Assembly (NCBI RefSeq): GCF_014203235.1
Contig: NZ_JACHIN010000013.1
Coordinates: 62,001-126,000 of the forward strand
Length of the DNA stretch: 64,000 bases
Reading direction: 5' to 3'
DNA from: Nonomuraea endophytica
GTDB taxonomy: Bacteria > Actinomycetota > Actinomycetes > Streptosporangiales > Streptosporangiaceae
Shown here one piece after another: positions 28,215 to 36,361 of the stretch. Positions within the stretch are counted from its first letter, which is position 1. Each line of letters begins with the position of its first letter. The notes beneath the pieces are model-generated. The model was not told the DNA's origin, searched no databases, and saw nothing but the letters and a program-made list of their open reading frames with translations. The position numbers and the translations under genes are program-made.

Positions 28215-29660
28215 CTATGGGCGGTTGAGGCCCATGGTGTACGCGCCGGCGCCGCTGTAGGCGTGGACGCGGTAGCGGTAGTAGCCGGAGGTGCCGTTGT
28301 AGCTCACGGCCTCATCGGGGTTGGCGCTGTCGCCGCGGGCCACGATGGACCAGGACGATCCGCTCCACTTCTCCAGGTAGAGGTCGAAGTCGACGCCGTT
28401 GGGGCCGTCCAGGCAGCCGGCGTGGGTGCCGGAGACCGTGGACTGGTAGTAGGTGCCGTTCGGCTGGATCTGGTTCTGGTTGGCGGTGAGGGAGCCGGTG
28501 TACTTCTCCCGGTAGTTCGCGCAGCCGGTGGGCGGGTTCGGGTCGCCGCCGGCGGTGACCAGGGTGAGGCCGCCTATCGACAGCAGTTCGGCGAGGGGCT
28601 GGAAGTACGTGGTGCCGCCGCTGCTGCAGTTGCCGGAGCCGCCGGAGGTCATGCCCTGGGCCTGGTCGCCGGAGATGAACGCGCCGCCGGAGTCGCCGCC
28701 TTCGGCACAGACGTTCGTGCGGGTCAGCTGGTAGACGGTGCCTTCTGGGTAGTTGACGGTGGAGTTCAGCGCCTGGACGGTGCCGCAGTGCCATTGCGTG
28801 GTGGAGCCGGAGCGGCACACCGAGCCGCCGGGTTGCGTGACGGCGGAGCCGCGTACCGGGAGGATTCCGGCGCTGTAGCCGTTGACGACGCCGGGGGCGG
28901 TCCACTGGGAGTTCGTCTCCACCCAGGCGTAGTCGTCGCTCGGGAAGGACGAGATGCGGAAGACGCCCTGGTCGACCCGGTTGAAGCCTTGGGTGGCGTC
29001 GCCTACGTCGCCGCAGTGGCCCGCCGTGGTGAAGCCGAGGGTGGTGCCTCGGCGGGCGGCGAAGCCGACGGAGCAGCGGTAGCCCTTCGACGGGATGTAG
29101 TAGGCGTCGCCGCCCCGGATGTCGTAGAACGGCTTGGGTCGTTCGGCCGAGAGTTCTACGCGTACGGCGGCCGCGTCCACGCCGCTGGCGGTGATCCAGG
29201 CGCGGGCGTCCTGTTCGGAGGCGGTCTGGACGAGGACCGAGTTGTCCTGTGGCGACACCGCCCACGCGTGGACGGAGGCCGGCGGAGTGGCCCGGTCCAG
29301 GCCGTCCTTGACCGCGGTCAGCTGGGCCAGCGTCCTCTGGACCACCTTGAACCGGGCGCCGGCCGAGGTGACCGTTCTGGCGTCGGCCGCGTCTACGGTG
29401 GCCACGACGAGCGCGGCCTGCGGCCCCTCGTGCCAGGCGCCGGCGTAGCGCTCACCGAGCCGCTTCTGTAAGGACGGCGTGGTACGGCTGGCGCGAGCCT
29501 CGTTGGCCAGGCGGTCGAGAGCCTGTTCCCTGGTGATGCCGAGGTCGCGCTGGAGGGCGCCGATCATGCCGTCGGACGGGGGTTTGGCGACGGCGGGCGT
29601 GGTCGTGACGACCAGGGCCCCGATCGCGATCGCGACCAGAGCCGGGGTGCGACGAAGCAT
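28215..29660 (-). CDS. secreted S1 serine protease (streptogrisin/alpha-lytic type) with C-terminal beta domain
   Basis: A 481-residue preproenzyme with GAGGAGA before the ATG at 29660. The signal peptide covers residues 1-25 (cleavage near AVAK). Residues 26-175 form a pro-region of the alpha-lytic type. The protease domain is about 178-375: His215 in TTAGHCGD, Asp243 in SDDYAWVE, Ser324 in AEGGDSGGAF, with paired cysteines at 196/216 and 318/344. After a proline-rich joint, residues 385-481 form a PPC-like beta domain (YREKYTGSLTANQNQIQP) that may bind substrate. It is expected to mature in the medium after self-cleavage. It sits between a phosphatase gene and a LysR gene and is not clearly controlled by either. 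Confidence 0.93.
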   Translation of the reverse strand: MLRRTPALVAIAIGALVVTTTPAVAKPPSDGMIGALQRDLGITREQALDRLANEARASRTTPSLQKRLGERYAGAWHEGPQAALVVATVDAADARTVTSAGARFKVVQRTLAQLTAVKDGLDRATPPASVHAWAVSPQDNSVLVQTASEQDARAWITASGVDAAAVRVELSAERPKPFYDIRGGDAYYIPSKGYRCSVGFAARRGTTLGFTTAGHCGDVGDATQGFNRVDQGVFRISSFPSDDYAWVETNSQWTAPGVVNGYSAGILPVRGSAVTQPGGSVCRSGSTTQWHCGTVQALNSTVNYPEGTVYQLTRTNVCAEGGDSGGAFISGDQAQGMTSGGSGNCSSGGTTYFQPLAELLSIGGLTLVTAGGDPNPPTGCANYREKYTGSLTANQNQIQPNGTYYQSTVSGTHAGCLDGPNGVDFDLYLEKWSGSSWSIVARGDSANPDEAVSYNGTSGYYRYRVHAYSGAGAYTMGLNRP

Positions 29661-29743
29661 GGTGTCTCCTCGCTGCTGGGGGTGCCGTCACGGTAGACGG
29701 GGCCCCAGGGAGCGAGGAGTATCAGCTTGCTCATATCACCGGG

Positions 29744-30676
29744 TTATGGCGCGGTACCAAAACCCGGATTTCTCACCAGCCAATCCTGGTAGACGGGGCT
29801 GCGCCGTACCGCGTCGGCATGGGCGGCCTTGGCCTGGGCGAGGACCCACGCGGGGTCGGGGGCGGTGGGATGGCGGCCGAGGAGTTGCCGCCAGCGCAGG
29901 GGCGCGCCGGTCAGCGGCACCTTCACCAGGCCCGCGGCGGGCTGGTGGGTGGCCTGGCAGAGCACGACGGCGCGGCCGACCTGGGCGAGGTGCGCGCAGG
30001 TCGAGACGTCGGTCTCGTAGATGGTGCCGGGGGTGAAGCCGGCGCGGGCGCACGCCATGGCGAAGCAGTCGGCGAAGCAGCCGTCGCCGGGGGTGACCGA
30101 CCACTGCTCGCCGGCCAGGTCGCCCAGTTCGAGCTCCTTCTCCTCCGACAGCCGGTGACCGGCGCCGAGCAGGACGAACACGGGATCGACGCTGATCGTC
30201 TCCCATTCGAGCGAACCGTTGGGCGCGCCGCTGTCACCGCAGGCGCCGATCAGCACGTAGTCGAGGCGGCCGAGGTCGGCCATGGTGGTCAGCTCGTGTT
30301 CCGACCAGGAGGTGTGGGTGGTGACGGGGCGCTCCGCGGCGAGGCGGTCGACGAGCCCGCCGAGTACGGGGCCGTTGGTGGCGCCGATGCGGTAGCGCAC
30401 GGAGGGGGTGCTGGCGAATCGCAGGGCTTCATCCTGAAGTTCTTTGGCGGCGGGGAGCAGGACGCGGGCGCGTTCGAGTACCAGTTCGCCGAGGAGTGTG
30501 GGCCTGGCGCCGCGCCTGTCACGTTCGAACAGGGAGCCTCCGAGCACCCTTTCGATCCGTTTGAGCTGGGCGGTTAACGCGGGCTGCGCCAGGCCGAGCA
30601 GGTTCGCGGCCTTGCTCACACTGCCCGCGTCGGCGACGGCGCGGACGATTCTGAGGTGCCTGAGCTCGAGGTCCAT
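29744..30676 (-). CDS. LysR-family transcriptional regulator
   Basis: A 310-residue protein of standard LysR length starting at the ATG at 30676. The N-terminal winged HTH is clear (LRIVRAVADAGSVSKAANLL, then GLAQPALTAQLKRIERVLGG). The rest is the two-lobed effector domain (YRIGATNGPVLGGLVDRLA; EQWSVTPGDGCFADCFAMAC). LysR proteins usually control a divergently read neighbour. The only ORF in that position is the 38-residue frame at 30798, after which the next gene is convergent. The ligand is unknown. Confidence 0.92.
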   Translation of the reverse strand: MDLELRHLRIVRAVADAGSVSKAANLLGLAQPALTAQLKRIERVLGGSLFERDRRGARPTLLGELVLERARVLLPAAKELQDEALRFASTPSVRYRIGATNGPVLGGLVDRLAAERPVTTHTSWSEHELTTMADLGRLDYVLIGACGDSGAPNGSLEWETISVDPVFVLLGAGHRLSEEKELELGDLAGEQWSVTPGDGCFADCFAMACARAGFTPGTIYETDVSTCAHLAQVGRAVVLCQATHQPAAGLVKVPLTGAPLRWRQLLGRHPTAPDPAWVLAQAKAAHADAVRRSPVYQDWLVRNPGFGTAP

Positions 30677-30797
30677 AACGGGAAGGTAAGACGGCCTTTC
30701 TTGGGTCGCAATGGGGATAAGTCAGGAAATATGACAGATATTGTCGAGGCCTCCTAGTGTAGGGGGTTAAGCACGACTATACGGGGAGGATTTCGAC

Positions 30798-30914
30798 ATG
30801 AGAGGGGATGACGTGCGAGCCCGATCCGACGTCGGCATTCATGGTGGCGTCACTTGCCATCGCCCCCGAAACTGGCAGTCACACAGCCGCTGTCCGGAGC
30901 AGTGGTCTAGATGA
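30798..30914 (+). CDS. possible 38-residue peptide divergent from LysR gene
   Basis: An ATG at 30798 is preceded, with a 7-base gap, by GGGGAGGA, one of the better ribosome sites in the window. The frame reads MRGDDVRARSDVGIHGGV, then two cysteines in TCHRPRNWQSHSRCPEQ, and ends at TGA 30914. It is rich in Arg, His and Cys. It is the only thing the divergent promoter could express before the convergent gene at 30922. A real small protein, a leader peptide or a chance ORF are all possible; I recognise no family. Confidence 0.42.
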   Translation: MRGDDVRARSDVGIHGGVTCHRPRNWQSHSRCPEQWSR

Positions 30915-30921
30915 GTCAGGA

Positions 30922-31590
30922 CTACCGCAGGGCGCGCAGGACGGCCGCCTGCTCGGCGGTGACGCCCGCCGCCCGCTGCGCCGCCGCCTCCCGCGGTCCG
31001 AGCCCGGCGGCGCACCAGGCGGCCACCTCGTCCAGGGGCACCGCGCCCCACCAGGCGGCCAGCACCTCCATGGGCGGTCGTCCCGCACGTGCTGCCTCGG
31101 CCGCGGTGAACCCCATCGCCCTGAACACCTCCGCCTCAGCGGGCGGGATCCGCCGCTCGGCCCAGTCGCGCGCCGCGTCGCCGTCCCACCCGGCGTCGGT
31201 GTAGGCGCGCGCCACGTCCACGGGCACCCCCGCGCGGAGCAGGGTACGCAGCGACGCCGTCGGCCCGGGTGCGAGATCGCTCAGCCGTATCCCCGGAAAC
31301 AGCCGGGCCGGCAGCGACACCCGGTGCGGCCGTTCGCCGGCCAGGTGGCGGGCGGCGGCCTCCCGGGGCGCCACCCCGAGCTCGTGCCAGCGCACCGCGT
31401 CCCGGGGCGTCAGCCCGCCGCGCTGCCAGGAGACGACGCCGGCGGGGGTGGCGCCGGTGGTGCGCCAGAGCCGCGCGTCATCCGGATCTTCCACCCCGGC
31501 CTCCCGCCAGGCCGCCGCCTCCTCCTCGCCGAACCCGGCCCGCCGCCAAAGGCGCATCTCGCCCTGCGTGAACCCCTTCCACCCGCTCAT
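30922..31590 (-). CDS. W-x3-G tandem-repeat protein, third gene of MoxR/VWA operon
   Basis: A 222-residue protein whose ATG (31590) overlaps the upstream stop as ATGA, so translation is coupled. It consists almost entirely of 13-14-residue units with the pattern aromatic-x-x-x-G-hydrophobic-x-P-x-x-A: LWRRAGFGEEEAAA, WREAGVEDPDDARL, WRTTGATPAGVVS, WQRGGLTPRDAVR, WHELGVAPREAAA. Later come YTDAGWDGDAARD, FRAMGFTAAEAAR, WCAAGLGPREAAA and QRAAGVTAEQAAV, about a dozen in all. This should fold as a short helical solenoid that binds a partner. There is no signal peptide or membrane segment. I do not recognise a named family. Its coupling to a MoxR ATPase and a VWA protein suggests it is an adaptor or substrate-recognition part of that machine. 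Confidence 0.8.
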   Translation of the reverse strand: MSGWKGFTQGEMRLWRRAGFGEEEAAAWREAGVEDPDDARLWRTTGATPAGVVSWQRGGLTPRDAVRWHELGVAPREAAARHLAGERPHRVSLPARLFPGIRLSDLAPGPTASLRTLLRAGVPVDVARAYTDAGWDGDAARDWAERRIPPAEAEVFRAMGFTAAEAARAGRPPMEVLAAWWGAVPLDEVAAWCAAGLGPREAAAQRAAGVTAEQAAVLRALR

Positions 31591-32639
31591 GACTCCACCC
31601 GCACCACGTGCGCCCACGCCGGGACGGCAGCCGGATCGGGAGGCGTGATCAGGCAGATGACGACCGGGTGACGGGGACGGGTGGCGGGCCAGGGGGTGTC
31701 GCCGTCGGTCAGCACGACGGTCAGGTCGGGGTGGAGGGCACCGGCCGCCTTCAGGCCTTCGCGCAGGTCGGTGCCGCCACCGCCGACCAGGGTGACCTCC
31801 TGCGCCCGCCGTACCCGCTGAGGGGGGTGGGCGGCGGCGTCGCAGCAGATCACGTCCACCTGCGCGCCCGCCCGCAGCACGCCGTCCACCTCGCCCAGCA
31901 CGCGGCGCAACGCCTCCTCGCGGACGCTGCCGGAGGTGTCCACGACGACGGCCACGCGCGGGACGGGCCGGACCAGGGACGGCAGCACCACGGACGGGAC
32001 GGACCGGCGCGACGGGCGGGCGTAGCTGTAGTCGACGCGGCCGGTCGCCCGGCCGAGGCCGTGCCGGACGAGGGTGGCCAGGAGGGCGCGCCAGTCCACG
32101 GCCGGGCGGAGCACCTCCTCGGCCCAGCGCCGCCAGCCGCCGGGGGCCGCGCCCCGGTGCGCGTCGATGTCGGCGGCGACCGCGCGTACCAGCAGGGAGC
32201 GTTCGACGTCGGTCATGACGGCGGGTCCGGTGTACGGCGGCGCCGAGCACGCGACCAGCTCGGGGGGAACGTCGATCAGGCCGACCAGCTCCAGATACCG
32301 CTCGGCGAGCAGCCCCGGGGGCAGGCCCAGGGTGTCGGGGGAGACGGCGGGGAAGGGCGGCGGCGGGAGGTCGTCGTTGACCTCGGCGTCGGAGGCCAGC
32401 GGCCAGGACTCGCCACGGGCGCGGGCGGGGTGGTCGCGCAGCAGGTGGCCGACGTGGTGGATCAGCCACCACCCGGCCTCCTCGGCGGGCAGGTCGCCCG
32501 AGACGTGGACGTTCCAGTCGGCGTCCGCGCTCACCCCGGGCGGGCCGTCGGGGTGCTCGATGGGACGCAGCGCGAACAGGGCGGAGGCCAGGTAGGGAGC
32601 CTGGGTGACAGCCCACAGGCGGGCGGCGGCGACGTTCAC
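31587..32639 (-). CDS. VWA/DUF2201-type metallopeptidase-like protein
   Basis: A 350-residue protein starting with GTG at 32639, which overlaps the upstream TGA by four bases. The N-terminal part resembles the putative peptidase domain of DUF2201 proteins, but the expected HExxH is HHVGH (in LIHHVGHLLRDHP), so the catalytic Glu is replaced. The C-terminal part is a VWA-like domain with the MIDAS motif VVVDTSGSVREEA, a GGGGTD loop and LTDGDTPWP. Such proteins work with MoxR AAA+ ATPases, and the MoxR gene is immediately upstream. With the Glu gone it may act only as a metal-dependent scaffold. The next gene is coupled by another ATGA overlap. Confidence 0.85.
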   Translation of the reverse strand: MNVAAARLWAVTQAPYLASALFALRPIEHPDGPPGVSADADWNVHVSGDLPAEEAGWWLIHHVGHLLRDHPARARGESWPLASDAEVNDDLPPPPFPAVSPDTLGLPPGLLAERYLELVGLIDVPPELVACSAPPYTGPAVMTDVERSLLVRAVAADIDAHRGAAPGGWRRWAEEVLRPAVDWRALLATLVRHGLGRATGRVDYSYARPSRRSVPSVVLPSLVRPVPRVAVVVDTSGSVREEALRRVLGEVDGVLRAGAQVDVICCDAAAHPPQRVRRAQEVTLVGGGGTDLREGLKAAGALHPDLTVVLTDGDTPWPATRPRHPVVICLITPPDPAAVPAWAHVVRVES

Positions 32640-33700
32640 GGCATCAGGCCGGCGGCGCGCAGGATCGGGGCCAGCTCCAGCATCGCGGGCGGGAGCGGAG
32701 CGCCGTCCGGGCGGCGGGAGGCCAGCGAGCGGGCGGCCCCCGCGGCCACGTCCGGGGTACGGCGGGCCACCCGGGCGACCAGGCTCCAGGCGCGTTGCCA
32801 GGATTCGCCGCCGCCGTCGGCGCGCACGTGGGCGACGACCGAGCCGAGCACCGCGTGCAGCCGGTCCACGCGCTCGGGCAGGGGCGCCGCCGGGTCGGAC
32901 AGCAGGGTCTCGGGGTCGGGGAGGTCGAGGTCGCGTACCCACGACAGCAGTTCGAACCCGGCCGCCTCGCCCACCGCGCCCACCACCAGTTCGGCCCGCA
33001 CCCGTTCCAGCCACTCGCCCGGCCGGGAGGAGGTGCAGGCGAGGGCGGTCGCGGCGAGTTCCCACGTGCGGGGGCTGGGCCACGCGCGCCCGCTGTCCTC
33101 CGGCACCGCCAGCACCAGCGAGGGCCGTACCCGCAGGAACGCCCCCACCAGCGCCCGCGCCGCCCCGACCTCGGCCGCGGTGGGCGCCCCGACCCCCGCG
33201 AGATCCGGTACGGCGAAGCCGCCCATGAACCCGTCGGCCACCGAAGCCGCACTGATCGACCAATCCAGATGAACCAGCCGGTTGGCCAGCGGCGCCGACA
33301 GATCCCACCCGTCGGCGGCCAGCGCGGGCGGATTGGCCGCGGCCACGATCCGCACCCCGTCGGGCAGCGCGAGATCCCCGACCACCCGTTCGAGCACGAC
33401 CCGCAACATGGCCGCCTGTACGGCGGGCGGCGCCGTGGTCAGCTCGTCCAGGAACAGGATGCCCTGCCCGGCGGCGGCGAGCCGTTCGGCCCAGCGGGGC
33501 GGTGCGAACCAGGTGCCGCCGTCGCGCACGACGGGCAGCCCGGCGAAGTCGCTCGGCTCCCGGACGGATCCCACGACGACCTCGACGGGCAGCCCCAGAT
33601 GCTCGCCGAGGGCGAGCACCGACGAGGTCTTCCCGGTGCCGGGCGCGCCCCACAGGATCACGGGCAGGTTCGCGCTCACGGCCATGGCCAGCGCATGCAT
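32636..33700 (-). CDS. MoxR-like AAA+ ATPase
   Basis: A 354-residue protein. I chose the ATG at 33700 because AGAGGAGT stands 5 bases upstream; an ATG at 33727 is in frame but has no ribosome site and lies inside a palindrome. AAA+ motifs are Walker A LWGAPGTGKTSS, Walker B GILFLDELTTAPP, a sensor-1-like VAAANPP, and arginine-bearing PLANRLVHL. MoxR ATPases remodel partner complexes, usually with VWA proteins, and here the VWA gene overlaps its stop codon. It is the first gene of a tightly coupled three-gene operon with a twin palindrome in its promoter region. Confidence 0.88.
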   Translation of the reverse strand: MHALAMAVSANLPVILWGAPGTGKTSSVLALGEHLGLPVEVVVGSVREPSDFAGLPVVRDGGTWFAPPRWAERLAAAGQGILFLDELTTAPPAVQAAMLRVVLERVVGDLALPDGVRIVAAANPPALAADGWDLSAPLANRLVHLDWSISAASVADGFMGGFAVPDLAGVGAPTAAEVGAARALVGAFLRVRPSLVLAVPEDSGRAWPSPRTWELAATALACTSSRPGEWLERVRAELVVGAVGEAAGFELLSWVRDLDLPDPETLLSDPAAPLPERVDRLHAVLGSVVAHVRADGGGESWQRAWSLVARVARRTPDVAAGAARSLASRRPDGAPLPPAMLELAPILRAAGLMP

Positions 33701-33715
33701 GCGGACTCCTCTCGC

Positions 33716-33756
33716 GTCAACGTTCATTGACGTTAGATAAGTCAACGTAGATTGAC
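33716..33756. promoter_or_regulatory. twin operator GTCAA-N6-TTGAC x2
   Basis: Two palindromes of identical design, GTCAA-N6-TTGAC, lie at 33716-33731 and 33741-33756, 25 bp apart start to start, in the 68-bp gap before the MoxR gene. Two and a half helical turns would put bound dimers on opposite DNA faces. The regulator is not encoded next to it, unless the HxlR gene a kilobase away is responsible. TTGAC elements may also form the -35 box. Confidence 0.6.
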
Positions 33757-33768
33757 GCGAGGGTGATG

Positions 33769-34686
33769 TCAAACCTCCAGGACGATCTTGCCGACGAAGT
33801 CCGCGCTCTGGGCCAGCTCGTGCGCCTTGGCCGCCTCCTCCAGCGGGAAGGTGCGGTCCACGTGCACGTTCAGCACCTTGGCCAGCTCGGCCAGCGACGC
33901 GTGGTCCGGCTCCACCTGGAAACGCCGCCACCGCACGCCGCGGGCCGTGTAGCGGGCGCCGACCTCGTCGGAGATGTCAGCCGCGCCGAGGTAGGCGCCG
34001 CCCGCCTTCACCAGCGGCAGCGAGCGCTCCGGATAGTCGCCGCCGACGATGTCGAAGACCGCGTCCACGGGCTCGACCGCCCGCGCGAAGTCCCCGGCGC
34101 GGTAGTCGATCACCTCGTCGGCGCCCATGCGCCGGACGAAGTCGTGCTTGCCCGCGCTGGCCGTGCCGATCACGTACGCCCCGCGCTGCTTGGCCAGCTG
34201 GACCACCAGGTGGCCGACCCCGCCGGCCGCCCCGTGCACGAGCAGGCGCCGGCCGGGCCGTACGTCCCAGGAGTCCTCGAAGCCCTGCCAGGCGGTGAGG
34301 CCGGACATCGGCAGCGCCGCCGCCTCCACGTGGCTCAGCCCTTCGGGCTTGCGGGCGAACTGGCGGGGCCTGGCCACCACGTACTCGGAGTAGGCGTTGG
34401 CCGGGTTCGGGAACAGGATCATGCCGAACACCTCGTCGCCCGGCACGAACCTGCCCTGGTAGGCCCCGGACGCCTCCACCACGCCGGACACGTCGAAGCC
34501 GGGGACCAGCGGCGGCGTCACCCAGCGCGGCGGGTACGGCCCGCGCCGCAACTTCCAGTCGGGCGGATTGACCCCGACGGCGTGCACCTTGACCAGCACT
34601 TCGTTCGGCTCGGGCACGGGCCTGTCGACCTCGGCGGGCTCCAGGACCTCGGGCCCGCCGAAGGAGCGGTAAACGATCGTTCTCAT
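33769..34686 (-). CDS. NADPH:quinone reductase-like medium-chain oxidoreductase
   Basis: A 305-residue zinc-free MDR protein. The start is taken at the ATG at 34686 (MRTIVYRSFGGPEVLE, the usual family opening); another ATG three codons upstream is possible. It has a GroES-like N-terminal domain (VLVKVHAVGVNPPDWKLR), a Rossmann fold with LLVHGAAGGVGHLVVQLAK, and the C-terminal substrate domain ending FVGKIVLEV. It is expected to reduce quinones or enones using NADPH. It is divergent from an HxlR regulator, a common pairing for electrophile-response reductases, and the short intergenic region carries repeated GGTATC-type elements. Confidence 0.88.
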   Translation of the reverse strand: MRTIVYRSFGGPEVLEPAEVDRPVPEPNEVLVKVHAVGVNPPDWKLRRGPYPPRWVTPPLVPGFDVSGVVEASGAYQGRFVPGDEVFGMILFPNPANAYSEYVVARPRQFARKPEGLSHVEAAALPMSGLTAWQGFEDSWDVRPGRRLLVHGAAGGVGHLVVQLAKQRGAYVIGTASAGKHDFVRRMGADEVIDYRAGDFARAVEPVDAVFDIVGGDYPERSLPLVKAGGAYLGAADISDEVGARYTARGVRWRRFQVEPDHASLAELAKVLNVHVDRTFPLEEAAKAHELAQSADFVGKIVLEV

Positions 34687-34708
34687 GCCTGCCATCGTGG
34701 CCGCGGGT

Positions 34709-34762
34709 GGTATCACTTGTGAAGAAGGCACCCTTTTGATATCCAGGTACCTGATGGATACC
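34709..34762. promoter_or_regulatory. GATACC/GGTATC repeats between reductase and HxlR genes
   Basis: GGTATC at 34709, GATATCC at 34738, GGTACC at 34746 and GGATACC at 34756 form a set of related half-sites across the divergent promoter; the last overlaps the HxlR start codon. They are plausible HxlR binding sites giving autoregulation and control of the reductase. Confidence 0.4.
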
Positions 34763-35164
34763 ACCTTTCCCGACCTGCGCAGGTACGGCGGCGCCGACGC
34801 GTTCCTGCGGGCCTGCAAGCCCCGCGCGATCCTCGACATGCTGACCGGCAAGTGGTCCACGCTGGTCATGGGCGCGCTCCTGGACGGCCCGCGCCGCTTC
34901 AACGAACTGCGCCGCATCCTCGACGGCATCACCCAGAAGATGCTCAGCCAGACCCTGCGCGCACTCGAACGCGACGGCCTCGTCCGGCGCACCGTCTACC
35001 CGACGATCCCGCCGCGCGTCGACTACGAGCTGACCGAACTGGGCCGCAGCGCCGGAGGCCTGCTCGCGGCCATCGCGGAGTGGTCGGCCGAGCACGCCGA
35101 CGAGGTCTTCGCCGCCCGCCGCGCCTACGACGAACGCGCCGCGGAGCCCGTCCAGCCCATCTGA
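34754..35164 (+). CDS. HxlR-family transcriptional regulator
   Basis: A 136-residue winged-helix protein from the ATG at 34754 (MDTTFPDLRRYGG). The hallmark block is CKPRAILDMLTGKWSTLVMG, then GPRRFNELRRILDGITQKML and VRRTVYPTIPPRVDYELTEL. HxlR members sense electrophiles or disulfide stress, often through a cysteine near the N-terminus; Cys22 before the HTH is in that place. It is divergent from a quinone reductase gene and probably controls it. An in-frame start at 34685 exists, but it lies across the reductase start codon and is unlikely. Confidence 0.88.
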   Translation: MDTTFPDLRRYGGADAFLRACKPRAILDMLTGKWSTLVMGALLDGPRRFNELRRILDGITQKMLSQTLRALERDGLVRRTVYPTIPPRVDYELTELGRSAGGLLAAIAEWSAEHADEVFAARRAYDERAAEPVQPI

Positions 35165-35241
35165 CCAAGACCCCGACATCACCTGGGCAAGGATTGGCAA
35201 GCCGGCGCGCGCCGGTATGCCGCCTGGGTACGGCTCGCCGT

Positions 35242-36360
35242 GTGAAAGCACAGGTTATCGGCGGTCTCCTGGCCGTCCTGGGGTTGGCGGCGGCCTGCGG
35301 TACGGCGGGCCAGTCGGGCGGCGGAAGCACCGGCGGCGGCGCGCCGGGCAGCCCGAGCGCGATCGGCACCGTGGAGCAGGGCTTCAAGATCGGCCTGCTG
35401 CTTCCCGAGTCCAAGACCGCCAGGTACGAGAAGTTCGACCGGCCGTACATCACCGCGGGCATCAAGGCCTTGTGCCCCAAGTGCGAGGTCGTCTACAACA
35501 ACGCCAACCAGGACCCGAACCTGCAACAGCAGCAGGTCGACACCATGCTGACCAACGGCGTGAAGGTGCTGATCCTGGACGCCGTGGACGCCAAGGCCAT
35601 CGCGGGCGCGGTCAAGAAGGCGACCGACCAGGGCGCCAAGGTGGTCGCCTACGACCGGCTGGCCAGCGGGCCCGTCGACGCGTACACCTCCTTCGACAAC
35701 ATCGAGGTCGGCAAGATGCAGGGCCAGGCCCTGCTGGACGCGGTCAAGGCGGGCGGCGACCCCAAGCGCGGCCCGATCGTCATGATCAACGGCTCGCCCA
35801 CCGACCCGAACGCCGGTGACTTCAAGAAGGGCGCCCACTCGGTGCTCGACGGCCAGGTGACCATCGGCAAGGAGTACGACACCCCCGACTGGAGCCCCGA
35901 CCAGGCCAACACCGAGGCCAACGGCGCCTTCACCGCACTCGGCGCGCAGAACGTCATCGGCGTCTACGCCGCCAACGACGGCATGGCCGGCGGCATCGCC
36001 AAGGCCATGCAGAACTCGGGCGTCAGGCCGGGCACCCCGCTGACCGGCCAGGACGCCGAACTCGCCGGCATCCAGCGCATCCTGCTCGGCACCCAGACCA
36101 TGACGATCTACAAGCCGATCAAGCCGGAGGCGCGCAACGCCGCCGAGATGGCCATCGCGCTCGGCACCGGCCAGGACGTCAAGGGCACCGTCACGGTCAA
36201 CAACGGGACGAACGACTCGATCCCCGCCCAGATCATCCCGCCGATCGTCGTCATCAAGCAGAACATCGACGACACGGTCGTCAAGGACGGGTTCTGGACC
36301 GTGAAGGAGATCTGCACTCCGCAGGTCCAGGCCGCCTGCAAGGCCGCCGGGCTGAACTGA
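35242..36360 (+). CDS. sugar ABC transporter substrate-binding lipoprotein (xylose/ribose type)
   Basis: A 372-residue protein starting with GTG at 35242. It has a lipoprotein signal peptide (AVLGLAAAC, Cys near residue 19) and a Gly/Ser linker. The body is a periplasmic-binding-protein-like domain of the XylF/RbsB type: NANQDPNLQQQQVDTMLTNG, KVVAYDRLASGPVDAYTSFD, IVMINGSPTDPNAG, VIGVYAANDGMAGG. It captures a pentose or similar sugar outside the membrane. It heads a three-gene transporter operon (1-bp gap, then a 4-bp overlap). No sugar kinase or isomerase is nearby, so the substrate cannot be named. Confidence 0.9.
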   Translation: MKAQVIGGLLAVLGLAAACGTAGQSGGGSTGGGAPGSPSAIGTVEQGFKIGLLLPESKTARYEKFDRPYITAGIKALCPKCEVVYNNANQDPNLQQQQVDTMLTNGVKVLILDAVDAKAIAGAVKKATDQGAKVVAYDRLASGPVDAYTSFDNIEVGKMQGQALLDAVKAGGDPKRGPIVMINGSPTDPNAGDFKKGAHSVLDGQVTIGKEYDTPDWSPDQANTEANGAFTALGAQNVIGVYAANDGMAGGIAKAMQNSGVRPGTPLTGQDAELAGIQRILLGTQTMTIYKPIKPEARNAAEMAIALGTGQDVKGTVTVNNGTNDSIPAQIIPPIVVIKQNIDDTVVKDGFWTVKEICTPQVQAACKAAGLN

Positions 36361-36361
36361 C

